A program made the position numbers and the translations under genes. This document shows, piece after piece, positions 1 to 5,282 of a DNA stretch of 5,282 nucleotides (positions within the stretch are counted from its first letter, which is position 1; every line of letters starts with the position of its first letter). The notes under the pieces were generated by a model. That model worked only from the letters and a program-made list of their open reading frames with translations. It was not told the DNA's origin and searched no databases. This DNA comes from Rhodospirillaceae bacterium (GTDB lineage Bacteria > Pseudomonadota > Alphaproteobacteria > UBA8366 > GCA-2717185), in NCBI GenBank assembly GCA_028817685.1, contig JAPPPC010000070.1, positions 1-5,282 of the forward strand. Reading direction: 5' to 3'.

Positions 1-30
1 TCTCGGGTCCGTCTGATACGAAAAAATTTT

Positions 31-37
31 GAAAGGA
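31..37 (+). promoter_or_regulatory. Ribosome binding site of the uppS-like gene
   Basis: GAAAGGA lies 9 nt before the ATG at 47. It decides the start in favour of this ATG over the in-frame TTG at 29, which the site itself would overlap. The stretch from about 21 to 56 is much richer in A and T than the rest of the window (A6T4 at 21-30), as expected for an open translation-initiation region. I could not identify a -35/-10 pair, because only 46 bases precede the gene. Confidence 0.7.
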
Positions 38-38
38 A

Positions 39-55
39 ACTTTGCAATGCAAAGT
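39..55. repeat. Perfect 17-bp palindrome centred on the uppS-like start codon
   Basis: ACTTTGCA (39-46) and TGCAAAGT (48-55) are exact inverted copies separated by one base, the A of the ATG at 47. As DNA it is a symmetric site of the size bound by dimeric regulators. As RNA it could form a 7-bp stem with the loop AAU, placing the AUG in the hairpin just downstream of the ribosome binding site. The symmetry is seen directly; any regulatory role is inference, and chance is possible. Confidence 0.5.
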
Positions 56-784
56 AATCTGCAAGAAAGACTGCATGTCGCCCTGATAATGGATGGCAAC
101 GGCCGTTGGGCACGGCAGCGCAACCGGCCGCGCAGCGCGGGCCATCGGGCGGGTGTCGAGACGGTGCGGCGATTGATGGAGGCCGCCCCGTCGCTGGGTG
201 TCGGCATGATGACCCTCTACGCCTTTTCCTCGGACAATTGGAAGCGGCCGGCGGCGGAGGTTTCATTTCTTATGCGTTTGCTGCAGTCCTATCTGGAGCG
301 GGAAGTCGAAGCCCTCGTTGAAAACGATGTGCGCCTCGTCTTCATCGGCCGTCGCGATCGCGTGCCGGCGCCGTTGGCGAAAGCCATGTCCATGGCGGAG
401 GCGCGGACATCCGCGTGTCGGGGCCTCACCGTACGGATCGCGCTCGATTACTCGGCGCGCGACGCCATTCTCAATGCGGCGCGGCGGGTGGAGAATACCG
501 AAACGCTCGACCGCGACAGCTTCTCACGGCTGTTGAACGGCGGTGCGGAGAACTGCGACGTCGATCTACTGATCCGCACCAGCGGAGAGAAACGGCTCTC
601 CGATTTCCTGCTATGGGAATGCGCTTATTCGGAGTTCTATTTCACCGACCGTCACTGGCCGGATTTCACGGCGGCGGATCTGGCCGTCGCCGTGAACGAA
701 TTCCGTACAAGGGATCGACGTTTCGGCGGAATCGAGATCCCTGGAGAAGCCGTAACGGTGGAGGCTGAGCGGGCTGCCATTTGA
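47..784 (+). CDS. uppS: Isoprenyl (cis-prenyl) transferase, UppS family, probable accessory paralogue
   Basis: The 245-aa product belongs to the cytosolic, membrane-associated cis-prenyltransferases, which add isopentenyl-PP units in cis to an allylic diphosphate to make polyprenyl carriers. Motifs seen in order are MDGNGRWA (15-22, with D16 as the pyrophosphate/Mg aspartate), GHRAG (32-36), YAFSSDNWKRP (58-68), LLIRTSGEKRLS (174-185, diphosphate-binding arginines), FLLWECAYSEFYF (187-199, with the conserved acidic E196), WPDF (204-207) and RRFGG (224-228). Length is normal for the family. The usual NYGGR segment reads DYSARDAI (134-141), and the usual SxENW is SDNW. The ATG at 47 is preferred to an in-frame TTG at 29 because AAGGA lies 9-10 nt upstream of it. 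The neighbour is a convergent ubiD-family gene, not cdsA/dxr, which points to a second copy with its own product length or role. Family is certain; the essential undecaprenyl-PP role is not. Confidence 0.93.
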   Translation: MQSNLQERLHVALIMDGNGRWARQRNRPRSAGHRAGVETVRRLMEAAPSLGVGMMTLYAFSSDNWKRPAAEVSFLMRLLQSYLEREVEALVENDVRLVFIGRRDRVPAPLAKAMSMAEARTSACRGLTVRIALDYSARDAILNAARRVENTETLDRDSFSRLLNGGAENCDVDLLIRTSGEKRLSDFLLWECAYSEFYFTDRHWPDFTAADLAVAVNEFRTRDRRFGGIEIPGEAVTVEAERAAI

Positions 785-822
785 CCGCACGAGGTTTGCG
801 AGCCCGGCCTGACGCCGTCCGC

Positions 823-2460
823 TTACCCGTCTTCGACGATATCGTTGCCCAACACGTCGCGGATCGAGACCTGTGGGTCTTCCAGCTTCTGTTTGAGCTG
901 CCCGGTGCGCTCGCCGTTCAGCAGATAATCGCCATCTGTTGCGCGTTTTGCCATCGCGTCCCATTTGTCGTTCCAGTCGCCCAGCGAATAGCCGTGCCAC
1001 GGCGATTCCGGTTCCAGCGGCGGCAGGCCGAGTTCTTCCCAGAGGTCCTTTGCCCGTTCCATGAACTCCTTCTTCGGCAGGGCCACTGGCGGCAGATCGT
1101 ACTTTAAAGTCGCATCGATCAGCATCGTCGACTCGTTGTCGGCCTCCTTCAACACGGGCCCGTGGCCGCGTGATCGGTAGTTGACGATCTGGATGTCCTT
1201 CACCGGATTGGCGCGGTACGACATCGCCCATAGCAGCGCGTCGGCGTTGTCCGGATCGATATCGTCGTTGATGGCGATGCAGTATTTTCCAATCGCCGGC
1301 TGATAGGAGGACACGCCGGTGAGTGCACGCCAGATCTCGGTTTGCGAGGCTTCGCGGTCCATGGTGACGCTGACAAAGCGGCGCAGATTGGTGAGCGGCT
1401 CATGCAGCGAGACCTTCTGTACGCCGCGGATGCCGAGCGTGTCGCGCAGATGCGATAGGAACATCGGTTCGAAGGCGACTTTCTTGATGACGCTGGATTC
1501 GCTGGGCGTCACTTGGCTGATGATCGAACTCACCACCGGTTTGCGTTGCTGCGTGATGGCCGTGACGTCCATGGTGAAGTTGTACTCCTCCAACGCGACA
1601 TAGCCGTGCGACTCGCCGAACGGCCCTTCCGGTTCCAAGAGTTCCGGATCGACATAGCCCTCAACGACGACCTGCGCTTCGGCTGGGACGTAGAGATCGA
1701 CTGTCTTGGCCTTGACGATATTGATCGGTCCGCCGGCGAGGCCACCCGCCACCGTCAGCTCGTCGACGCCCATCTTGACCTTTTGCGGACCGGTATATTC
1801 GACGACCGGCGGACAGCCGAGGATGATGCAGACCGGCATCTTTTCGCCGCGCGCCTGATAGCCCTTCCAATGGTGATACCCGCCAGCCGAGCTGGCGATC
1901 TGCATCATTACGGCCAGCCGGTCCGGCGCCTTCAGGTTGCCGCGATAGACACCCATATTCTGTACGCTGCTGTCGATATCCTTGGTGATCCAGGTCGCCG
2001 CCGTGAAGTAGGGGCCGACATCGTATCCCGGGGTCGAGATCGGGATGGGGAGCGCGTCGAGGCCCTTGCCCGGTCCCTGGATGTCTGCGCTGGTCAGGAC
2101 AATATCCTGGCAGGGCGCGCTTTCAACCAGGTTGGTTTCGACCGGCTGGCGCAAGGCACGGTCCCAGAGCGGGCCGATATCCTCGATCCGGTCCGCGCCC
2201 ATGCCGATGCGGTAGATCTCCGGATTGGCCGCCAGCCCGCCGATCAGCACCGGCATGTCATAGGTGCGGCCTTTGCTGTCGGTGATGTTGGTGAACAGGA
2301 ACGCCTTGCGCTCGGCTTCCGGTATCCCGCCGCGGAACTGCCAGCGCACCAGCGGGTGCATCTCCGTGTCCTTGTTGACCGGCTTATCGATGCGGTAGAG
2401 CAGCCCGGCCTCGTCCAACGTTTCGATATGCTCCCAAAGGTCCTTATAGGCCCGCCCCAT
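823..2460 (-). CDS. UbiD-family (prenylated-FMN type) decarboxylase
   Basis: The 545-aa cytosolic protein belongs to the UbiD/Fdc family, whose members reversibly decarboxylate aromatic or alpha,beta-unsaturated acids using prenylated FMN made by a UbiX partner. Visible residues are NMGVYR (168-173, giving the metal/cofactor Asn and the catalytic Arg), DELTVAGG (233-240, holding the second metal acidic residue), PEGPFGE (277-283, with E278 and E283 as the ExxxxE catalytic pair), SQVTPSESSVIK (315-326) and INDDIDPDNADA (397-408). It is longer than E. coli UbiD (about 497 aa). The start is the ATG at 2460, because GGAGGA sits 6 nt upstream; the longer TTG start at 2481 would swallow that site. 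It is transcribed divergently from the VOC/sulfatase genes and converges on the uppS-like gene 38 bp away. No ubiX-like gene is in view, so cofactor must come from elsewhere. The metal-ligand histidine is not at its usual place. Substrate is unknown; it resembles a broad proteobacterial clade rather than the ubiquinone-pathway UbiD. Confidence 0.93.
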   Translation of the reverse strand: MGRAYKDLWEHIETLDEAGLLYRIDKPVNKDTEMHPLVRWQFRGGIPEAERKAFLFTNITDSKGRTYDMPVLIGGLAANPEIYRIGMGADRIEDIGPLWDRALRQPVETNLVESAPCQDIVLTSADIQGPGKGLDALPIPISTPGYDVGPYFTAATWITKDIDSSVQNMGVYRGNLKAPDRLAVMMQIASSAGGYHHWKGYQARGEKMPVCIILGCPPVVEYTGPQKVKMGVDELTVAGGLAGGPINIVKAKTVDLYVPAEAQVVVEGYVDPELLEPEGPFGESHGYVALEEYNFTMDVTAITQQRKPVVSSIISQVTPSESSVIKKVAFEPMFLSHLRDTLGIRGVQKVSLHEPLTNLRRFVSVTMDREASQTEIWRALTGVSSYQPAIGKYCIAINDDIDPDNADALLWAMSYRANPVKDIQIVNYRSRGHGPVLKEADNESTMLIDATLKYDLPPVALPKKEFMERAKDLWEELGLPPLEPESPWHGYSLGDWNDKWDAMAKRATDGDYLLNGERTGQLKQKLEDPQVSIRDVLGNDIVEDG

Positions 2461-2531
2461 CGCTTTTCCTCCGCTCGCCAAACCTTACGCCCGCTTCTAT
2501 CCTGCCAGCATTCATGGGATGGGAATAGCGC
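2461..2531. promoter_or_regulatory. Divergent intergenic region between the UbiD-family and VOC genes
   Basis: These 71 bp separate two start codons pointing away from each other, so promoters for both transcripts should lie here or reach into the coding ends. The minus-strand ribosome binding site occupies 2467-2472. On the plus side GGGA at 2521-2524 is a modest site 7 nt before the VOC ATG. I see no convincing -35/-10 pair on either strand and no clear operator palindrome. The assignment rests on gene orientation. Confidence 0.5.
2467..2472 (-). promoter_or_regulatory. Ribosome binding site of the UbiD-family gene
   Basis: On the minus strand GGAGGA is followed by 6 nt and then the ATG at 2460, a near-ideal Shine-Dalgarno arrangement. 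It fixes the start seven codons inside the longest open frame, which begins with TTG at 2481. Confidence 0.8.
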
Positions 2532-3461
2532 ATGGCCTGGATCGACCGTCAGACGCCGCAGGGCGACGAAATATTCTACGACCATATCGGCTATTTCGTG
2601 CCCGACCTGGACGCGGCGGGCGCGCAGTTGGAGAAACTCGGTTTCCAGGTTTCCGGTATCAACACGCAGTACAACGAAAATGCGGCCGGCGAACTGGTCC
2701 TGACGGGCACATCCAATAAGCTCGTAAAACTGACCCGCGGTTTCGTCGAGGTACTGGCGGCGACCAGCCAGAGCGCGCTGGCGGATCAGTTGAAGCAAAT
2801 GCTGGCGCGATATCAGGGTCTGCACGTCATCGCACTGACCCATCCCGATATGGACCGGACCGCAGCCCGTCTGTCAGAGGTTGAGATCGCAACGCAGGAC
2901 GTCGTGCGCATGCGCCGAAAGGTGACCGTGCGGGGCGAAGACACGCTGATGGCTTACACCATCCTTCGCGTGAAGCCGGGAGCCTTTCCGGAAGGCCGCT
3001 TGCAGATCCTGACCAATCACACGCCGGAGAATTTCTGGCTATCCGGCGAAATGGATCACCCTAACGGGGCGGATCGGCTAACCGACTTACTGATCTGCGT
3101 TGAGGATGTGGAAGACGCGGTCGCGCGCTATGAGCGCTTTTTCGGCAAGCGCGCGGTGACGATGGCGGGAATGCGCACGCTCGACCTGGACCGTGGCCGG
3201 TTTCACTTCGTGACGCCCGAGACGGCAAACGCGATGGTGCCCGGTTTCGCCCCGCCGGCTTTGCCCTACACGGCGGGACAAGGGCTCGGTACAGAGGACC
3301 TCAACGCGACAAAGGCCTATTTCCGCGACGCGGGTATCGATCCGGTTTGCGATGGCGACAATTACTTCTGCATCGGGCCCGATGATGCACTCGGCGCCTA
3401 TCTGCTGTTTCACGACAACGCGGTCGAGGCGCCCTGGATCGCCCTTGCCGAACGTAATTGA
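2532..3461 (+). CDS. Two-domain VOC/glyoxalase-like protein
   Basis: The 309-aa protein is built from vicinal-oxygen-chelate (VOC) repeats, the fold of glyoxalase I, extradiol dioxygenases and several epimerases. The N-terminal half starts with YDHIGYFVPDLDAAGAQLEKLGF (16-38; H18 is a likely metal ligand) and continues with LTGTSNKLVKLTRGFVEVL (57-75; E73 is a second candidate). This pattern fits the Glyoxalase_3-like (PF13468) group. A further beta unit begins at GLHVIAL (96-102), with H98 available. The C-terminal half restarts at LLICVEDVEDAVARYERFFG (186-205) and ends in YLLFHDN (290-296), but its first strand has no His in the H18 position. No signal peptide or membrane segment is seen. 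The start is the ATG at 2532, with a weak GGGA 7 nt upstream. It is the first gene of a + strand unit with the sulfatase 11 bp downstream. The reaction is unknown: isomerase, lyase, hydrolase or dioxygenase activities are all known in the fold. Confidence 0.85.
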   Translation: MAWIDRQTPQGDEIFYDHIGYFVPDLDAAGAQLEKLGFQVSGINTQYNENAAGELVLTGTSNKLVKLTRGFVEVLAATSQSALADQLKQMLARYQGLHVIALTHPDMDRTAARLSEVEIATQDVVRMRRKVTVRGEDTLMAYTILRVKPGAFPEGRLQILTNHTPENFWLSGEMDHPNGADRLTDLLICVEDVEDAVARYERFFGKRAVTMAGMRTLDLDRGRFHFVTPETANAMVPGFAPPALPYTAGQGLGTEDLNATKAYFRDAGIDPVCDGDNYFCIGPDDALGAYLLFHDNAVEAPWIALAERN

Positions 3462-3466
3462 GGAAG
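3461..3466 (+). promoter_or_regulatory. Ribosome binding site of the sulfatase, touching the VOC stop codon
   Basis: AGGAAG begins at the last base of the VOC stop codon (TGA 3459-3461) and lies 6 nt before the ATG at 3473. This supports that ATG over an in-frame TTG at 3458 and indicates translational coupling of the two genes. Confidence 0.75.
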
Positions 3467-3472
3467 ATCTGC

Positions 3473-5023
3473 ATGGCTGGGAAACGCCCGAACATTCTAC
3501 TTATCACCTCCGACCAACAGCGCGGCGACTGCTTCGGGTTCGAAGGGCGCGCGGTGAAGACGCCGCATCTCGACCAACTGGTGCGCGAGGGCACGCGCTT
3601 CTCGACTTGCATCACGCCGAGCGTCTTTTGCCAGCCGGCGCGGGCGTCCATGCTGACAGGCCTGCTGCCCTATACCCACGGCGTTGCCGACAACGGCATA
3701 AATCTCGACCCGGCGATCGGCGAGGCCGGTTTCGCGGGTACCCTGGCGCAGGCGGGATACGACACGGGCTTCTTCGGCAAGGCGCATTTTTCGACCAAGA
3801 CGACCTTCGCGCCGACCGACAGTCCGGAATGCAATTCGGGATCGCAGAGCTACGCCGAGGATTGGTGCGGCCCCTATATGGGCTTCCAGCATGTCGAGCT
3901 GATCGTGCACGGCCACCTCAACAAGGCGCGGGACAACAAGCGCCCGCCGATCGGCCAGCATTACGAGCGTTTCTTCTTCAGCCGCGGCACGCGGGAAGGG
4001 GAGGCGCTGGATTTGTGGGCGACAGAGCTACCGCCGCATACCGGGGCGGCGCAGACCTGGCATTCGGGTCTGCCCGTCCAGTGGCACAGCAGCACCTGGA
4101 TCGGCGACCGCAGCATCGACTGGCTCGCCAAGCGTGATCCCTCGAAACCCTTCTGCGCCTGGATTTCCTTTCCCGACCCCCATCACGCCTTCGATTGCCC
4201 GGAACCGTGGAGTCGGCTGCATCATCCGGACGAGGTCGAACTGCCGGAACACCGTGTGCTCGATCTCGACCGTCGGCCCTGGTGGCACGAGGCGGCCCTG
4301 ACCGGCACGCCGATGGTCGATGACCCGGAGATCCTGCGTTACCGCATGAAGGGACAGCGTGTGCCGCCGCAGAGCGACGAACAGCTGCGCGACATGACAG
4401 CGAACTATTACGGCATGATCTCGCTGATCGATCACAATGTCGGCCGCATCCTCGAAGCGTTGGCGGCGAATGGGCAGGCAGAAGATACGGTCGTTATCTT
4501 CACCAGCGACCATGGCGACATGCTCGGCGATCACGGCCTCTATCTGAAAGGGCCTATGTTGTACGAGGGCGTGCTGCGGGTCGGCATGATCGTGAAGGGC
4601 GCGACGGTCCCCGCGGATAAGGTCGTAGCCGACCCCATCTCGACACTTGATCTGACGCCGACCTTCTACGACTGGGCCGGCATTCTCGTCCCCGACGGGA
4701 TGCAGGCCCGTAGCCTGGTGCCGCTGATCGCGGGCGATCCGAACGCTGGCCGATCCGTCGCGCGCAGCGAATGGTTCGTGCACAAGACCCGCTCCGGCGT
4801 CGATCTCGATTTGCGCACGGTGCGTACGGCAACGCACAAATGCACCTTCGAAATGCTCTCCGGCGCGGGCGAGCTCTATGATTTGAAGAACGATCCGACG
4901 GAGATGGACAATCTCTTCGACGATCCGGGGCATGCCGCCGTACGCCGCGAGTTGGAGGAGGCGATGCACGCGCGGCCCGGCCCGGTCCTCGAAGAGTTCC
5001 CGCCGCAGATCGGGATGGCGTAA
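3473..5023 (+). CDS. Sulfatase-family hydrolase (formylglycine type, PMH/choline-sulfatase-like metal set)
   Basis: The 516-aa enzyme of the alkaline-phosphatase superfamily would hydrolyse a sulfate ester, or a phosphonate/phosphate ester, in the cytoplasm; there is no signal peptide. The N-terminus NILLITSDQQRGD carries metal residues D14 and Q15. FCQPARASMLTG (52-63) is the CxPxR sulfatase signature, with C53 expected to be converted to formylglycine. FGKAH (101-105) supplies the active-site Lys and His, FPDPHHAF (233-240) the substrate-side His (H237), FTSDHGDMLGDHG (343-355) the metal pair D346/H347, and YLKGPMLYE (357-365) the last active-site Lys. A DQ...DH metal set with CxPAR is typical of phosphonate monoester hydrolases and choline sulfatases (about 510-515 aa) rather than secreted arylsulfatases with DD...DN. 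It ends in the usual ELYDLKNDPTEMDNL C-terminal segment. The start is the ATG at 3473, by its ribosome binding site. It is co-transcribed with the VOC gene. Every key residue is present, so it should be active; substrate is not predictable. It depends on a formylglycine-generating enzyme not seen here. Confidence 0.93.
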   Translation: MAGKRPNILLITSDQQRGDCFGFEGRAVKTPHLDQLVREGTRFSTCITPSVFCQPARASMLTGLLPYTHGVADNGINLDPAIGEAGFAGTLAQAGYDTGFFGKAHFSTKTTFAPTDSPECNSGSQSYAEDWCGPYMGFQHVELIVHGHLNKARDNKRPPIGQHYERFFFSRGTREGEALDLWATELPPHTGAAQTWHSGLPVQWHSSTWIGDRSIDWLAKRDPSKPFCAWISFPDPHHAFDCPEPWSRLHHPDEVELPEHRVLDLDRRPWWHEAALTGTPMVDDPEILRYRMKGQRVPPQSDEQLRDMTANYYGMISLIDHNVGRILEALAANGQAEDTVVIFTSDHGDMLGDHGLYLKGPMLYEGVLRVGMIVKGATVPADKVVADPISTLDLTPTFYDWAGILVPDGMQARSLVPLIAGDPNAGRSVARSEWFVHKTRSGVDLDLRTVRTATHKCTFEMLSGAGELYDLKNDPTEMDNLFDDPGHAAVRRELEEAMHARPGPVLEEFPPQIGMA

Positions 5024-5090
5024 AGGGGTGCATCGGCCCCACCCGTGATGCTTTACTGCGCCAAACCGAACAGAGGGCAGGGAGAGTATC
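5024..5090 (+). other. Short intergenic region between sulfatase and SDR genes
   Basis: These 67 bp hold a weak inverted repeat, GCATC (5030-5034) and GATGC (5047-5051), extendable by one G-U pair, with a loop of about 10-12 nt. Only CTTTA follows, with no run of T, so it is a poor rho-independent terminator. The SDR ribosome binding site occupies the 3' end. Read-through from the sulfatase into the SDR gene is plausible, but a separate promoter cannot be excluded. Confidence 0.4.
5080..5084 (+). promoter_or_regulatory. Ribosome binding site of the SDR gene
   Basis: GGGAG lies 6 nt upstream of the ATG at 5091, the spacing also used by the UbiD-family and sulfatase genes. It supports the start of this edge-truncated gene. 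Confidence 0.65.
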
Positions 5091-5282
5091 ATGGATTTGG
5101 GACTAGAGGGGCGGACGGCCATTGTCTGCGCGTCGAGCCGCGGGCTCGGCAAGGGCTGCGCGATGTCGCTGGCGAAGAATGGCGTCAACGTCGTTGTCAA
5201 TGGGCGCGACGAAGCGGTCACCATGGCGACGGCGGAGGAAATCCGCGATACGACGGGGGTCGACGTCACGCCGGTCATCGCC
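5091..5282 (+). CDS. SDR-family oxidoreductase, N-terminal part (cut by window end)
   Basis: Only 64 codons are present and the frame is open to the last base. The N-terminus is a Rossmann fold of the classical short-chain dehydrogenase/reductase type: LEGRTAIVCASSRGLGKG (5-22) is the first strand and dinucleotide-binding turn, followed by a helix with AMSLAKNG (24-31) and the second strand VNVVVNGRD (32-40). The turn reads ASSRGLG where classical SDRs have TGxxxGIG, so the first glycine is replaced. R17 in the turn and R39 after the second strand suggest NADP(H) rather than NAD(H), by the family rule. The catalytic Ser-Tyr-Lys lie beyond the window, so activity cannot be judged. It is annotatable as a FabG-like oxidoreductase, substrate unknown. 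It lies 67 bp behind the sulfatase on the same strand and may share its transcript. Confidence 0.88.
   Translation, partial: MDLGLEGRTAIVCASSRGLGKGCAMSLAKNGVNVVVNGRDEAVTMATAEEIRDTTGVDVTPVIA

Noticed and set aside
3..32. Possible tail of an upstream + strand gene ending at TGA 30-32
   Set aside because: Nine codons are too few to recognise, and a second frame is also open across this edge. It cannot be supported.
47..784. Housekeeping undecaprenyl-diphosphate synthase as the firm function
   Set aside because: Family membership is clear, but the variant NYGGR block and the missing cdsA/dxr neighbours make a paralogue with another product at least as likely.
785..822. Bidirectional terminator between the convergent uppS-like and UbiD genes
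   Set aside because: The 38-bp gap has no strong inverted repeat followed by a T run on either strand; termination may be rho-dependent.
611..1231. A 206-codon minus-strand frame overlapping the ends of the uppS-like and UbiD genes
   Set aside because: It is out of frame with both real genes and has low-complexity Arg/Gly content and no family resemblance.
1513..2703. A 396-codon open frame on the + strand, antisense to the UbiD-family gene
   Set aside because: It lies opposite a gene with full catalytic motifs, is rich in Arg, Asp and Ala with no recognisable domain, and runs through the divergent region into the VOC gene out of frame. It is a by-product of GC-rich codon use.
5026..5051. 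Rho-independent terminator after the sulfatase
   Set aside because: Competing short stems (GGGTG/CACCC and GCATC/GATGC) exist, but each is only about 5 bp with a large loop and no T tract follows.
4028..5278. A 416-codon open frame on the - strand, antisense to the sulfatase and SDR
   Set aside because: It covers two well-supported genes and the gap between them, and shows no domain or motif. Long stop-free antisense frames are expected at this base composition.

Overview
The window looks like a GC-rich alphaproteobacterial chromosome segment. The protein sequences feel closest to Rhodospirillales or Rhizobiales relatives, but this is a judgement from family resemblance, not from a search. 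It holds five protein-coding genes packed tightly, with no RNA genes, insertion sequences, CRISPR arrays or plasmid functions that I could see.

Layout. (1) A complete cis-prenyltransferase (UppS family) lies on the + strand from 47 to 784. It has a clear ribosome binding site and a perfect 17-bp palindrome centred on its start codon. (2) A UbiD-family decarboxylase lies on the - strand from 2460 down to 823 and converges on the uppS-like gene across a 38-bp gap. (3) A 71-bp divergent intergenic region (2461-2531) separates it from a + strand run. That run is a two-domain VOC/glyoxalase-like protein (2532-3461), then a formylglycine sulfatase or phosphonate-monoester-hydrolase-type enzyme (3473-5023) only 11 bp downstream, then after 67 bp the first 64 codons of an SDR oxidoreductase (5091 to the window end, truncated by the edge).

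How the genes may work together. The VOC and sulfatase genes are almost certainly co-transcribed, because the sulfatase ribosome binding site begins at the VOC stop codon. The SDR may belong to the same unit. With the divergent UbiD enzyme they look like a small-molecule catabolic or tailoring set: ester (sulfate or phosphonate) cleavage, a metal-dependent VOC step, an alcohol/ketone redox step and a prenyl-FMN-type decarboxylation. No transporter, regulator or ubiX-like prenyltransferase is visible, and the substrate cannot be read from this window. The uppS-like gene is not next to cdsA or dxr, as the housekeeping copy usually is, and it carries a variant NYGGR motif. It is therefore more likely an accessory paralogue than the essential undecaprenyl-PP synthase.

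Three start codons were moved from the longest-frame TTG to an internal ATG because a good Shine-Dalgarno sequence sits just upstream of the ATG: uppS-like 47, UbiD 2460 and sulfatase 3473.
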